NCBI GenBank assembly: GCA_029938515.1
Contig: JAOZUU010000174.1
Span: 1-6,379, forward strand
Length of the DNA stretch: 6,379 nt
Source of the DNA: Desulfobacterales bacterium
GTDB lineage: Bacteria; Desulfobacterota; Desulfobacteria; Desulfobacterales; QNYZ01
Direction: 5' to 3'
Shown: positions 1 through 5,580 of the stretch, piece by piece
How the letters are laid out: each line of letters begins with the position of its first letter
Numbering within the stretch: the stretch's first letter is position 1
Notes under the pieces: generated by a model
The model's input: the letters and a program-made list of their open reading frames with translations, nothing else
Databases searched by the model: none
Told to the model about the DNA's origin: nothing
Made by a program: the position numbers and the translations under genes

Positions 1-939
1 GTCGAGGACTAGTAGCAGCGATTCGCCGTCAACGGAATGAAAACTGATATTGGAGACATTGGGGAGCCTTTTTTCGGTGTGCCCGTTGAAGCAAACGTCT
101 TTCACTTTTTCCCTGATACCCGTCTCAAGGATTGACCGCAAGTGATGCATGGTTGCATAAAAGTCGTTTCTTTCCGTTTCGGCCAGCTCCATGGCCTTTG
201 CCAATCCTATAATAGCGGCCACGTTTTCCGTGCCGGGGCGCCGCCCCCTCTCGTGATGACCGCCGTAAAAAAGCGGGGTAAACGGTGTGCCCTGTTTTAC
301 GTATAGGATGCCCGTTCCCTTGGGCCCATAAATTTTATGGGCCGAAATGGAAAGAAGATCCACATTGAGATCATCCACTTTTACCGGAATTTTCCCCACC
401 GCCTGAATGGCATCAGTGTGCAGAGGAATTCCGTTGGCTTTCGTGATTTCTCCGATTTCCCGTATCGGCTGAATGGTTCCCACTTCATTGTTGGCCAGCA
501 TAATTGAAACAAGTACCGTATCCGGTCTCAATGCCGCTTGAACCGTTTCCGGATTCACGCGACCATCCGTATCCACCGGTATATATTCAACGTCATACCC
601 TTGTCGTTCCATGTAACGGCACGTATTCAATACCGCCGGATGCTCGATGGATGAAGTGACAATATGTCCCCCATGCCCTTTCCGGGCACAAACGACACCC
701 TGCACAGCCAGGTTATCCGATTCGGTCCCGCCCGAGGTAAAAAAGATCTCCCTGAAATCGGTCCCGATGGTCTCGGCCACTTTTTTTCGGGATTTCTCCA
801 GGTCTTTTCGGGCCTTTTGACCGAAACCGTGAATACTGGAGGGGTTGCCAAAGGCATCGGTAAAATAAGGCCGCATTACATCGAGGACTTCCGCGCGTAT
901 CGGCGTGGTGGCACTATGATCGAGATAAATGGGTTTCAT
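1..939 (-). CDS. nifS: Cysteine desulfurase, NifS/IscS type (3' end outside window)
   Basis: PLP-dependent enzyme that removes sulfur from L-cysteine, giving alanine and an enzyme-bound persulfide used for Fe-S cluster and other sulfur-transfer pathways in the cytoplasm. The window holds the first 313 residues. Visible landmarks are the N-terminal YLDHSATTP (residues 5-13), the cofactor phosphate-binding TSGGTESDN (68-76), His100 in SIEHP, Asp176 and Gln179 in LHTDAIQ, the PLP lysine Lys202 in SAHKIYGPKG, and RPGTENV (234-240). The offset of four from E. coli IscS (His104, Asp180, Gln183, Lys206) is constant, so there is no indel. By family spacing the catalytic cysteine should lie about a dozen residues past the left edge and cannot be checked. 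The ATG start overlaps the upstream stop as ATGA, and no convincing Shine-Dalgarno sequence precedes it, so translational coupling is likely. NifS versus IscS is not decidable here. A supply role for the neighbouring Fe-S protein is only inference. Confidence 0.93.
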   Translation of the reverse strand, partial: MKPIYLDHSATTPIRAEVLDVMRPYFTDAFGNPSSIHGFGQKARKDLEKSRKKVAETIGTDFREIFFTSGGTESDNLAVQGVVCARKGHGGHIVTSSIEHPAVLNTCRYMERQGYDVEYIPVDTDGRVNPETVQAALRPDTVLVSIMLANNEVGTIQPIREIGEITKANGIPLHTDAIQAVGKIPVKVDDLNVDLLSISAHKIYGPKGTGILYVKQGTPFTPLFYGGHHERGRRPGTENVAAIIGLAKAMELAETERNDFYATMHHLRSILETGIREKVKDVCFNGHTEKRLPNVSNISFHSVDGESLLLVLD

Positions 940-1544
940 CTGGAATGGATCAGCTTCAGTGCCGGATCCGAAGAAACAATATAATACACACTACCGGGTT
1001 CTTTATCTTCCTTGGCTCCCATGATTTCTAGGCTGCTGTTTAATTTCACGGTAGCCGAAACTTTAAGGGGTTGCTTCTTTTTTTTAGCTGTTTTGAAGGC
1101 TTCACTGGAAAATTTTCCATTTTGCCCCCAGGCCCAGTAAATAACCTTATCATGAGTGAAAACCGTTGGTTCGCCGAAATCAAGAAACAAAGTTCCCACA
1201 AGCTCCCGGATCTCCTTCCGGGAGGTTTCATCATATTGCTCGTACATGATGATAACTCTATCGGTTGTCTTTTCAATAACGATGTAAAGGCCGCCGTCCT
1301 TAAATTTATAAAGATTGGGATTATCTATTTCTACCGGGTGACGCCGGACAGTATTTTTCTGAGCATCGGTCAAGGCCTTACCCAATGTATAGCCGTTGCG
1401 GTCGATGTTCAGCACGGCCACACGGTCGAGAACATCGGTCAGTTCATTCGGCGATGCGTCTGCGTAACCGGAAACAAGCAGCAGCAGAGTGGCAAGTACA
1501 GATCTCGTAAATAGTCCCAGGGAATTGGATGTATTTTTAGACAA
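936..1544 (-). CDS. Exported protein of unknown function, 202 aa
   Basis: I do not recognise this protein. It has a typical Sec signal: a short polar start with Arg14, a hydrophobic core at residues 15-26, and a likely cleavage site after Ala30 (ADA before SP). The mature part of about 172 residues is hydrophilic and contains no cysteine, so it is neither a lipoprotein nor a c-type cytochrome. It alternates short beta-like hydrophobic stretches (GGLYIVIE at 84-91, DRVIIMYEQY at 95-104, HDKVIYWAWG at 131-140, GSVYYIVS at 184-191) with charged segments, including a KKKK run at 154-157. The start is TTG: the in-frame stop TAG lies only four codons upstream and a GGAG sits four bases before the TTG. 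It overlaps the cysteine desulfurase gene by four bases (ATGA), so the two are probably co-expressed. A terminator upstream suggests its transcript starts in the 1545-1621 gap, although no strong promoter was seen there. Coding status is supported by the signal peptide and the overlap. Confidence 0.8.
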   Translation of the reverse strand: MSKNTSNSLGLFTRSVLATLLLLVSGYADASPNELTDVLDRVAVLNIDRNGYTLGKALTDAQKNTVRRHPVEIDNPNLYKFKDGGLYIVIEKTTDRVIIMYEQYDETSRKEIRELVGTLFLDFGEPTVFTHDKVIYWAWGQNGKFSSEAFKTAKKKKQPLKVSATVKLNSSLEIMGAKEDKEPGSVYYIVSSDPALKLIHSR

Positions 1545-1548
1545 AAAG

Positions 1549-1552
1549 CTCC
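1549..1552 (-). promoter_or_regulatory. Shine-Dalgarno GGAG supporting a TTG start
   Basis: On the minus strand GGAG precedes the TTG codon at 1544-1542 by four bases. An in-frame TAG at 1559-1557 rules out any longer reading frame, and the next in-frame ATG would remove the signal peptide. TTG is therefore the only sensible start. Confidence 0.55.
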
Positions 1553-1572
1553 GTTTCTAATCGAAGAATTGG

Positions 1573-1592
1573 GTTCATAGGTTCAAAGTTCA
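1573..1592 (-). repeat. Three short direct repeats TGAAC upstream of the exported protein
   Basis: The minus strand shows TGAAC three times, at 1592-1588, 1585-1581 and 1577-1573, with start-to-start distances of 7 and 8 bases. They lie 29 to 48 bases before the TTG start of the exported-protein gene. Such an array could be an operator, but the units are short and could be chance. The rest of the 1545-1621 gap shows no convincing -35/-10 pair. Confidence 0.25.
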
Positions 1593-1621
1593 ATTTCATG
1601 ATTGCCGATTACAAAACAAGG

Positions 1622-1659
1622 CCGCCCCAATCCGGTATCACACAGATGGATTGGGGCGG
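1622..1659 (-). terminator. Strong inverted repeat ending the octahaem cytochrome transcript
   Basis: A perfect 12-base-pair stem (CCGCCCCAATCC pairing with GGATTGGGGCGG) encloses a 14-base loop and starts 27 bases after the stop codon of the octahaem cytochrome gene. On the minus strand the stem is followed by CCTTGTTTTG, a moderately T-rich tail, whereas the plus-strand exit has no T tract. It is therefore read as a rho-independent terminator for leftward transcription. It separates the cytochrome from the exported-protein/desulfurase pair. Confidence 0.75.
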
Positions 1660-1685
1660 GAAAATGGTGATTGAGGAATTGTCCG

Positions 1686-3287
1686 TTACTCTTGTTTTTT
1701 ACCACCGTAACGCAGTTTCTGTTCTTCCTCGATGAGCTTCATCGTCTCCGCGCTGCCACCGGTACGTTCCCAGATATGTTCGGGTTTAGCCATCAGGTCG
1801 GCGATGAATTTCTTGTACTTTTCACCCTTGCCGGCGTGATCGGCCAGCTCCTGAACCTCCGGAAGGAAGTCGTGGTAAAAATTACGGGAAATTTCGTACA
1901 TACCGTGCCAATGGACATAATCAGGCGCCTGCATGGCCGCGGCCATCCGGGCACGGCGGCCCTCGTGATGCCAGAGTTCGAACCATGTGTACCCCAGGTG
2001 GTTCTGGAATCCGGAATTCTCCCAGATGCCGTCTTTTTTCAACATACCCACGATTTTTAATCCCGGCTTGGCGAATTTTTCATTATACAGAGTAACAAGG
2101 TCGTCAAGTTGACCATAGAAATTCTGGATATGGTTGACGCCGTGGCAGGATTTGCATACGCCCTGCATAGTGGCGCGTCGTTCCTTCCAGGAAACTACGG
2201 ACTTAATGGTTTTTTCAGCGAGGACCTTTTTAAGTTTATCGCCTTCCCGGACATAAGTCTTGGTTTTGGCCGTCGACCCCGGTCGAGGCGGGATATCGCC
2301 CGTGATATCGGTCACCGTCCCATCGTTAAACGTAACCCGGTTCAGCTTGCTGGAAACCTTGGCACGCAGGTTCCAGGAAAGACGATCACCCACATTGTGA
2401 GAATTTTTCGCCACGGCACCGTTGAGTTTAATATAAGAGCCCATGTGACAGGTTGAACAGGTCGGGGCATAATAATAATCATCCCCCAGAACCCACTTGC
2501 CGTCCTTCATGATATTCATGCTGTTATGGCCCTCGCCCCGCATAGCTGAAGCAAAGGCAATGCCGTGCTTGGACTCTTCATAAATCTCTTTTTGGGGATG
2601 ATCCGGACCGAGATGGCACTTACCGCAGTTATCGGGCTGCCTGGCGGTACTCGCCCGGAAAGAGTGCCGGGTATGACAGGCATTGCAGGTGCCTTTGGAC
2701 CCATCCGGATTAATCCGTCCGATACCACTGTTCGGATAGGTGTTGTGATCCAATTGGGGCGCATCGGTCTTGGAGCGTAGTGATTTGCCGTCCTTGTCAC
2801 GTTTTAATGTTACAACCGAGCCATGGCATTGCCAGCAACCACTGGCCATATTGGCTTTATTGTTCGGCATTCCACCGATGACTTCAGCCAGCATATTATC
2901 CAGCGAAGCCATAATCTCGCCGGCCGTGGCGTGATGAGAAATAGCCATTTCTTTGGCTTCAGGTTCATGACATTTGGCGCAATCATTGGGGGTAAGGATT
3001 GCCTTGATAAACGCCCCTTCATGCATGTATCCCAGTTCATCACCCTTTTCGGCCGCATGGCAGTTATAACACCCAACCTGTCCCTCCTTGGCCGCGGCGT
3101 GAGGTGAATTCTCCCACTGGAACACCAGGGATTTGTTTTCTTTTAAATGACAGGTGATACACTTTTTGTTAATTTCCTGGTTCTTGGGGTTTTTCACATC
3201 GAAGGATTCCTGCGTCAATCCAAACGCCGTCCCTGCCGTGAAAATCACCAGGACAAGCAGAACAAATGTTGATCTGATGGTAATCAT
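1686..3287 (-). CDS. hao: Octahaem cytochrome c, hydroxylamine oxidoreductase (HAO) family
   Basis: Exported 533-residue octahaem cytochrome with a Sec signal (hydrophobic core 8-20, likely cut after AFG at 23) and no other membrane segment, so a soluble periplasmic protein is expected. Eight CxxCH motifs lie at 43, 73, 103, 151, 201, 221, 277 and 378. None is CxxCK, which argues against the NrfA, octahaem nitrite reductase and tetrathionate reductase lines. The haem spacing, the CHLGPDHPQ segment (Asp229-His230, like the active-site Asp-His pair of HAO) and the C-terminal helical region with HHEGRRARMAAAMQAPDY at 440-457 match HAO-like enzymes, in which haem 4 (here 151-155) is catalytic. 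Known members oxidise hydroxylamine or hydrazine, or run reductively on nitrite or hydroxylamine. Tyr457 and Tyr464 are candidates for the cross-linking tyrosine of oxidative HAOs, but I could not align them. ATG start; AAGGAGG lies 11 bases upstream. The gene lies downstream of a quinol-module operon across a 290-base regulated spacer and ends at a terminator. Confidence 0.9.
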   Translation of the reverse strand: MITIRSTFVLLVLVIFTAGTAFGLTQESFDVKNPKNQEINKKCITCHLKENKSLVFQWENSPHAAAKEGQVGCYNCHAAEKGDELGYMHEGAFIKAILTPNDCAKCHEPEAKEMAISHHATAGEIMASLDNMLAEVIGGMPNNKANMASGCWQCHGSVVTLKRDKDGKSLRSKTDAPQLDHNTYPNSGIGRINPDGSKGTCNACHTRHSFRASTARQPDNCGKCHLGPDHPQKEIYEESKHGIAFASAMRGEGHNSMNIMKDGKWVLGDDYYYAPTCSTCHMGSYIKLNGAVAKNSHNVGDRLSWNLRAKVSSKLNRVTFNDGTVTDITGDIPPRPGSTAKTKTYVREGDKLKKVLAEKTIKSVVSWKERRATMQGVCKSCHGVNHIQNFYGQLDDLVTLYNEKFAKPGLKIVGMLKKDGIWENSGFQNHLGYTWFELWHHEGRRARMAAAMQAPDYVHWHGMYEISRNFYHDFLPEVQELADHAGKGEKYKKFIADLMAKPEHIWERTGGSAETMKLIEEEQKLRYGGKKQE

Positions 3288-3298
3288 CTAATTAGCAC

Positions 3299-3305
3299 CC
3301 TCCTT
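3299..3305 (-). promoter_or_regulatory. Shine-Dalgarno AAGGAGG of the octahaem cytochrome gene
   Basis: A seven-base AAGGAGG lies 11 bases before the ATG at 3287. The spacing is longer than usual but the complementarity is strong, and it supports the ATG that keeps the full signal peptide. The site lies inside a ten-codon mini-ORF (3320-3288) that ends immediately before the ATG. Confidence 0.7.
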
Positions 3306-3316
3306 TCTTGACATGG

Positions 3317-3379
3317 TCATCGGTGTCCGGCAGACTCCGATCCACTTCTGATCTCGATTGCTTGAAAATACCCGTTCAC
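3317..3379 (-). other. Possible 20-codon leader ORF after an orphan Shine-Dalgarno
   Basis: A GTG-started frame of 20 codons ends in TGA at 3317. Its stop overlaps (ATGA) an ATG at 3320 that opens a second, ten-codon frame, whose TAG at 3290-3288 abuts the ATG of the octahaem cytochrome gene. The peptides show no recognisable motif and no run of a single regulatory amino acid. The GTG lies 16 bases after the GGAGG core, which is too far for efficient initiation. It is listed because the chained stop/start layout resembles a coupled leader, but chance is a fair alternative. Confidence 0.2.
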
Positions 3380-3393
3380 TGCTGTTGACCTAT

Positions 3394-3405
3394 CACCTCC
3401 TTTTT
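3394..3405 (-). promoter_or_regulatory. Orphan near-perfect Shine-Dalgarno sequence
   Basis: The minus strand reads AAAAGGAGGTGA, with the complement of the 16S rRNA 3' end continuing into TGAT, one of the strongest possible ribosome binding sites. No ATG, GTG or TTG lies at a normal distance with an open frame of gene length behind it. The nearest candidate is the GTG at 3379. It may be a leader-peptide site, a relic of a lost gene, or a standby ribosome site for the octahaem cytochrome gene about 108 bases downstream. Confidence 0.5.
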
Positions 3406-3480
3406 GTATGAGTTACTAATACTGAGCATTGCGGTGATGCGATCCAATTCAACTTTGCGTGTCCAAGCGTCATGTTGTTT

Positions 3481-3504
3481 CGATTTCGATCCCGATTTCG
3501 ATTT
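3481..3504. repeat. Two tandem 12-base units in the nrfD-hao spacer
   Basis: The ten-base word CGATTTCGAT occurs at 3481-3490 and again at 3493-3502, giving a 12-base period close to one helical turn. The words would face the same side of the DNA, as expected for a regulator bound side by side. The repeat lies 194 to 217 bases upstream of the octahaem cytochrome start and just after the terminator hairpins. It could be an operator or simple low-complexity sequence. Confidence 0.4.
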
Positions 3505-3528
3505 GGATTATCCATTCCAACAAAACAA

Positions 3529-3543
3529 ATCCCCTCTGGGGAT
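3529..3543 (-). terminator. Terminator hairpin after the nrfD-like gene
   Basis: On the minus strand ATCCCC-AGA-GGGGAT forms a perfect six-base-pair stem with a three-base loop, followed directly by TTGTTTTGTTG. This is the standard layout of a rho-independent terminator. The stem is short, so termination may be partial, allowing read-through into the octahaem cytochrome gene. Confidence 0.6.
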
Positions 3544-3551
3544 GACCAAAG

Positions 3552-3570
3552 CCGGGCCCTCTGGACCCGG
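3552..3570 (-). terminator. GC-rich hairpin immediately after the nrfD-like stop codon
   Basis: CCGGGTCC-AGA-GGGCCCGG on the minus strand forms an eight-base-pair stem (one G-U pair) with the same AGA loop as the neighbouring hairpin. It begins eight bases after the TAA. Only CTTTGG follows, so alone it is a weak terminator. It may protect the 3' end of the upstream mRNA, or act with the next hairpin as a tandem terminator. Confidence 0.5.
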
Positions 3571-3577
3571 ATATTTA

Positions 3578-4780
3578 TTATTTTCCCCCAGCGCCTTGCG
3601 CCTCGCTTTTTCCTTCCATCCAGAGGGGAAAAATCCTGCTTAAGATAAACAGGATAATGAACGGGACCGCCATGACAAACACCACGGCAATAATCCCTTC
3701 CTTGTCGAACCACTCGGGGTGAAACTCTGTATATCCACGGGCACTTTTAGACATTAACTGCCCGCCGATAATCACGTTCCACCGCATAAAAAGTACCTGC
3801 AATAGAAGGATAAAAGAGACGATGGCCGAACCGATGACAAAAGCCGAATCTTTAACCCGAAGCAGGCACAGCCAACCCAGAATCAATAAAGGCCCGAGGG
3901 AGCAAATCCCCACCTGCCATATCCAGAAGGAGATGAAAAGGGGGCCGTTGAGCAACCCCTCCACCATATGATGGTAGCCGGATCGCAGATAGTGATGAGA
4001 AAAAACCTCCAGCATTTCAAAGGAAAAGGCCAGGATGAAAAATCCGAACAGGGTGTTGATCAATGTCCTGACGCAGGCCGTGTCAACAGCTTCTTTGCGA
4101 AAGCGCTTGATGACAATATAGGCGAGAATGATACCGGAAATTCCCGAAACGCACGCTGAAAACAGGAAAATAACCGGCATCAAAGGCGTGGACCAGGACG
4201 GGTTTGCCTTGACGCCTCCGAATAAAAATCCCACGTAGCCGTGAAATATGGTGGCAACCGGAATGCCCAGGGCCGCTAAAAATTTGATCACTTTTTCATC
4301 CAGCGCCAGCGCTTCGTCGGACAGGTTGTCGCTGCCAAAAGTCAGGACTTGATAAAACAGTCGCTTCAACCCTTTGGATTGACGCTGTTGCTTCACCAGA
4401 AAAGTGCGGTAGAGAAATAATATCAGCAGCAGCAACACCGCCAGGGTAACCATGAAAAGATAGCCGCCACCGGCCATGGCCGACGAGGGGCTAGGGGTGA
4501 TCAGCATGTTGAGATTTCTTTCGGGTCGCCCCAGATGCAGCATCACCGGCATCCCCACGCATAAAAGAAAAGAGAGGGCGAAAATCAGGGAAAACCGCGC
4601 GATCGGCTTCAAGCTTTTAACACCGAACACGTAGTAAAGGGCGGCGACGATGAAGGCGCCGTCCACCAGTCCGCTCAGGTACGGATAGAGCACGATCATC
4701 ATGCTCCAGTGGACGTGCAGGTCGTTGGGGAAAACATAGTTGGATATAAGGTATGAGGCGCCTTCATGCACGGAATTCAT
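3578..4780 (-). CDS. nrfD: NrfD/PsrC-family membrane subunit, quinone-binding
   Basis: Integral membrane protein of 400 residues, expected to exchange electrons and protons with the quinone pool for the adjacent periplasmic Fe-S subunit. Nine hydrophobic segments are visible, at about 27-53, 62-84, 104-127, 164-188, 199-224, 239-262, 282-308, 312-337 and 361-386. Known PsrC has eight and other family members up to ten. The family signature RWNVIIGGQ follows helix 8 (333-341). A soluble loop with LGRPERNLNML (83-93) after helix 2, and acidic/His positions in helix 6 (Glu255, Glu258, His262-263), fit the quinone-site region of this family by inference. The ATG overlaps the stop of the Fe-S gene by one base (TGATG) behind GGGAGGTG at seven bases, so expression is coupled. 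The C-terminus is a short glycine-rich tail. It is the last gene of the three-gene module and is followed by two hairpins. No molybdopterin subunit is nearby, which points to a cytochrome-linked rather than molybdoenzyme-linked complex. Confidence 0.88.
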   Translation of the reverse strand: MNSVHEGASYLISNYVFPNDLHVHWSMMIVLYPYLSGLVDGAFIVAALYYVFGVKSLKPIARFSLIFALSFLLCVGMPVMLHLGRPERNLNMLITPSPSSAMAGGGYLFMVTLAVLLLLILFLYRTFLVKQQRQSKGLKRLFYQVLTFGSDNLSDEALALDEKVIKFLAALGIPVATIFHGYVGFLFGGVKANPSWSTPLMPVIFLFSACVSGISGIILAYIVIKRFRKEAVDTACVRTLINTLFGFFILAFSFEMLEVFSHHYLRSGYHHMVEGLLNGPLFISFWIWQVGICSLGPLLILGWLCLLRVKDSAFVIGSAIVSFILLLQVLFMRWNVIIGGQLMSKSARGYTEFHPEWFDKEGIIAVVFVMAVPFIILFILSRIFPLWMEGKSEAQGAGGK

Positions 4781-5580
4781 CAGACCACCTCCCTGCGCAA
4801 GCCCTTGTAATACAAAGCGGGCCAGTTACCCATCTCTTTTTTTAACACCGTGAGCACACCGGGTCCCTTTAAAATTTGGGTCACCTCGGATTCCGGATCG
4901 TTCAGGTCGCCGAATTTGCGCGCCCCGGTGGGACAGACCTCGACACAGGCCGGTAACAATCCCTTACGGACACGATGATAGCACCAGGTACACTTTTCCG
5001 CGGTATGGGTCACCGGATGGAGGAATCGTACCGAGTAGGGGCAGGCCTGGATACAATAGGCACATCCGACACAGCGATCGGAATCTACCAGCACAAACCC
5101 GTCCGGTGATCGATAAGTGGCCCCCACCGGGCAGACCTGCACGCAGGATGGTTCATGACACATGTTACACAGCTTGGGGACAAAAAATGTGTCCCGGATC
5201 TCTTTCTTAATATCGGTTCTCGGTTCTTGGTATCCATCCAAACCGCCCTTGGGCGAATCAACGTAAACGGCATCATCAAAATCTTTCAGATACCGCTCAA
5301 CCCAGGTCCGGTAGTGACCGTCGGGAACATTGAACTCGCGCTTGTCGGCCACGCAACAGGACCCGCAACCGATGCAGCGGGTAATATCAACAATAAAGGC
5401 GAAATTTTGTTTCGCCAGCTCCCATGGGCGGTTACGGATACCCTTTATCTGTTCCGGGACTTTCAGATTCCCGGCACCGGCGGGAAGGACCAGCAGCAGG
5501 GAGCCAGCGATGGTTCCCTTCAGGACTTTTTTGATAAATTGTCGGCGATCCTCGCTAAGGGTCGATTCAGGTTGCTCCAT
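4780..5580 (-). CDS. Tat-exported 4x[4Fe-4S] ferredoxin-like electron-transfer subunit (NrfC/CbcT type)
   Basis: Periplasmic Fe-S subunit that would carry electrons between the NrfD-like quinone site and the tetrahaem cytochrome. A twin-arginine signal (DRRQFIKK at 11-18, then a hydrophobic core at 22-37) predicts export in folded form with clusters inserted. Sixteen cysteines fit four cubane clusters: 69, 72, 75, 76; 138, 141, 146, 150; 170, 173, 176, 180; and 197, 200, 212, 216. The second and third groups have classic CxxC...CxxxCP spacing. The first is unusual: CIGCGSCCVAD has Asp79 where relatives normally have the fourth cysteine, and an extra Cys76 instead. The length of 266 residues suits NrfC/CbcT-like subunits. 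The ATG start overlaps the cytochrome stop by one base (TGATG), with AGGAGG seven bases before it. From memory, Geobacter cbcSTU has the same cytochrome/Fe-S/NrfD order. Orthology was not tested. Confidence 0.88.
   Translation of the reverse strand: MEQPESTLSEDRRQFIKKVLKGTIAGSLLLVLPAGAGNLKVPEQIKGIRNRPWELAKQNFAFIVDITRCIGCGSCCVADKREFNVPDGHYRTWVERYLKDFDDAVYVDSPKGGLDGYQEPRTDIKKEIRDTFFVPKLCNMCHEPSCVQVCPVGATYRSPDGFVLVDSDRCVGCAYCIQACPYSVRFLHPVTHTAEKCTWCYHRVRKGLLPACVEVCPTGARKFGDLNDPESEVTQILKGPGVLTVLKKEMGNWPALYYKGLRREVV

Noticed and set aside
1071..1514. Open frame on the plus strand opposite the exported-protein gene
   Set aside because: It lies almost wholly antisense to a gene with a signal peptide and a coupled stop, has no ribosome site or domain, and is explained as a shadow. 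The other long plus-strand frames opposite the cytochrome, Fe-S and desulfurase genes were rejected for the same reason.
1686..3287. Assignment as pentahaem NrfA, octahaem nitrite reductase or octahaem tetrathionate reductase
   Set aside because: Eight motifs are all CxxCH with no CxxCK, and the order and spacing fit the HAO family.
3391..3405. Plus strand resembles the 3' end of 16S rRNA (ATCACCTCCTTTT)
   Set aside because: Only about a dozen bases match and the preceding bases do not resemble the conserved 16S tail. It is better explained as a minus-strand Shine-Dalgarno sequence.
3436..3470. Possible sigma54 promoter (TTGGACACG...) upstream of the octahaem gene
   Set aside because: The GG and GC elements are not ten bases apart and the TTGCA half is missing. 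A weak sigma70 pair (TTGGAT, 17 bases, CAGTAT) matches only three of six bases in each element.
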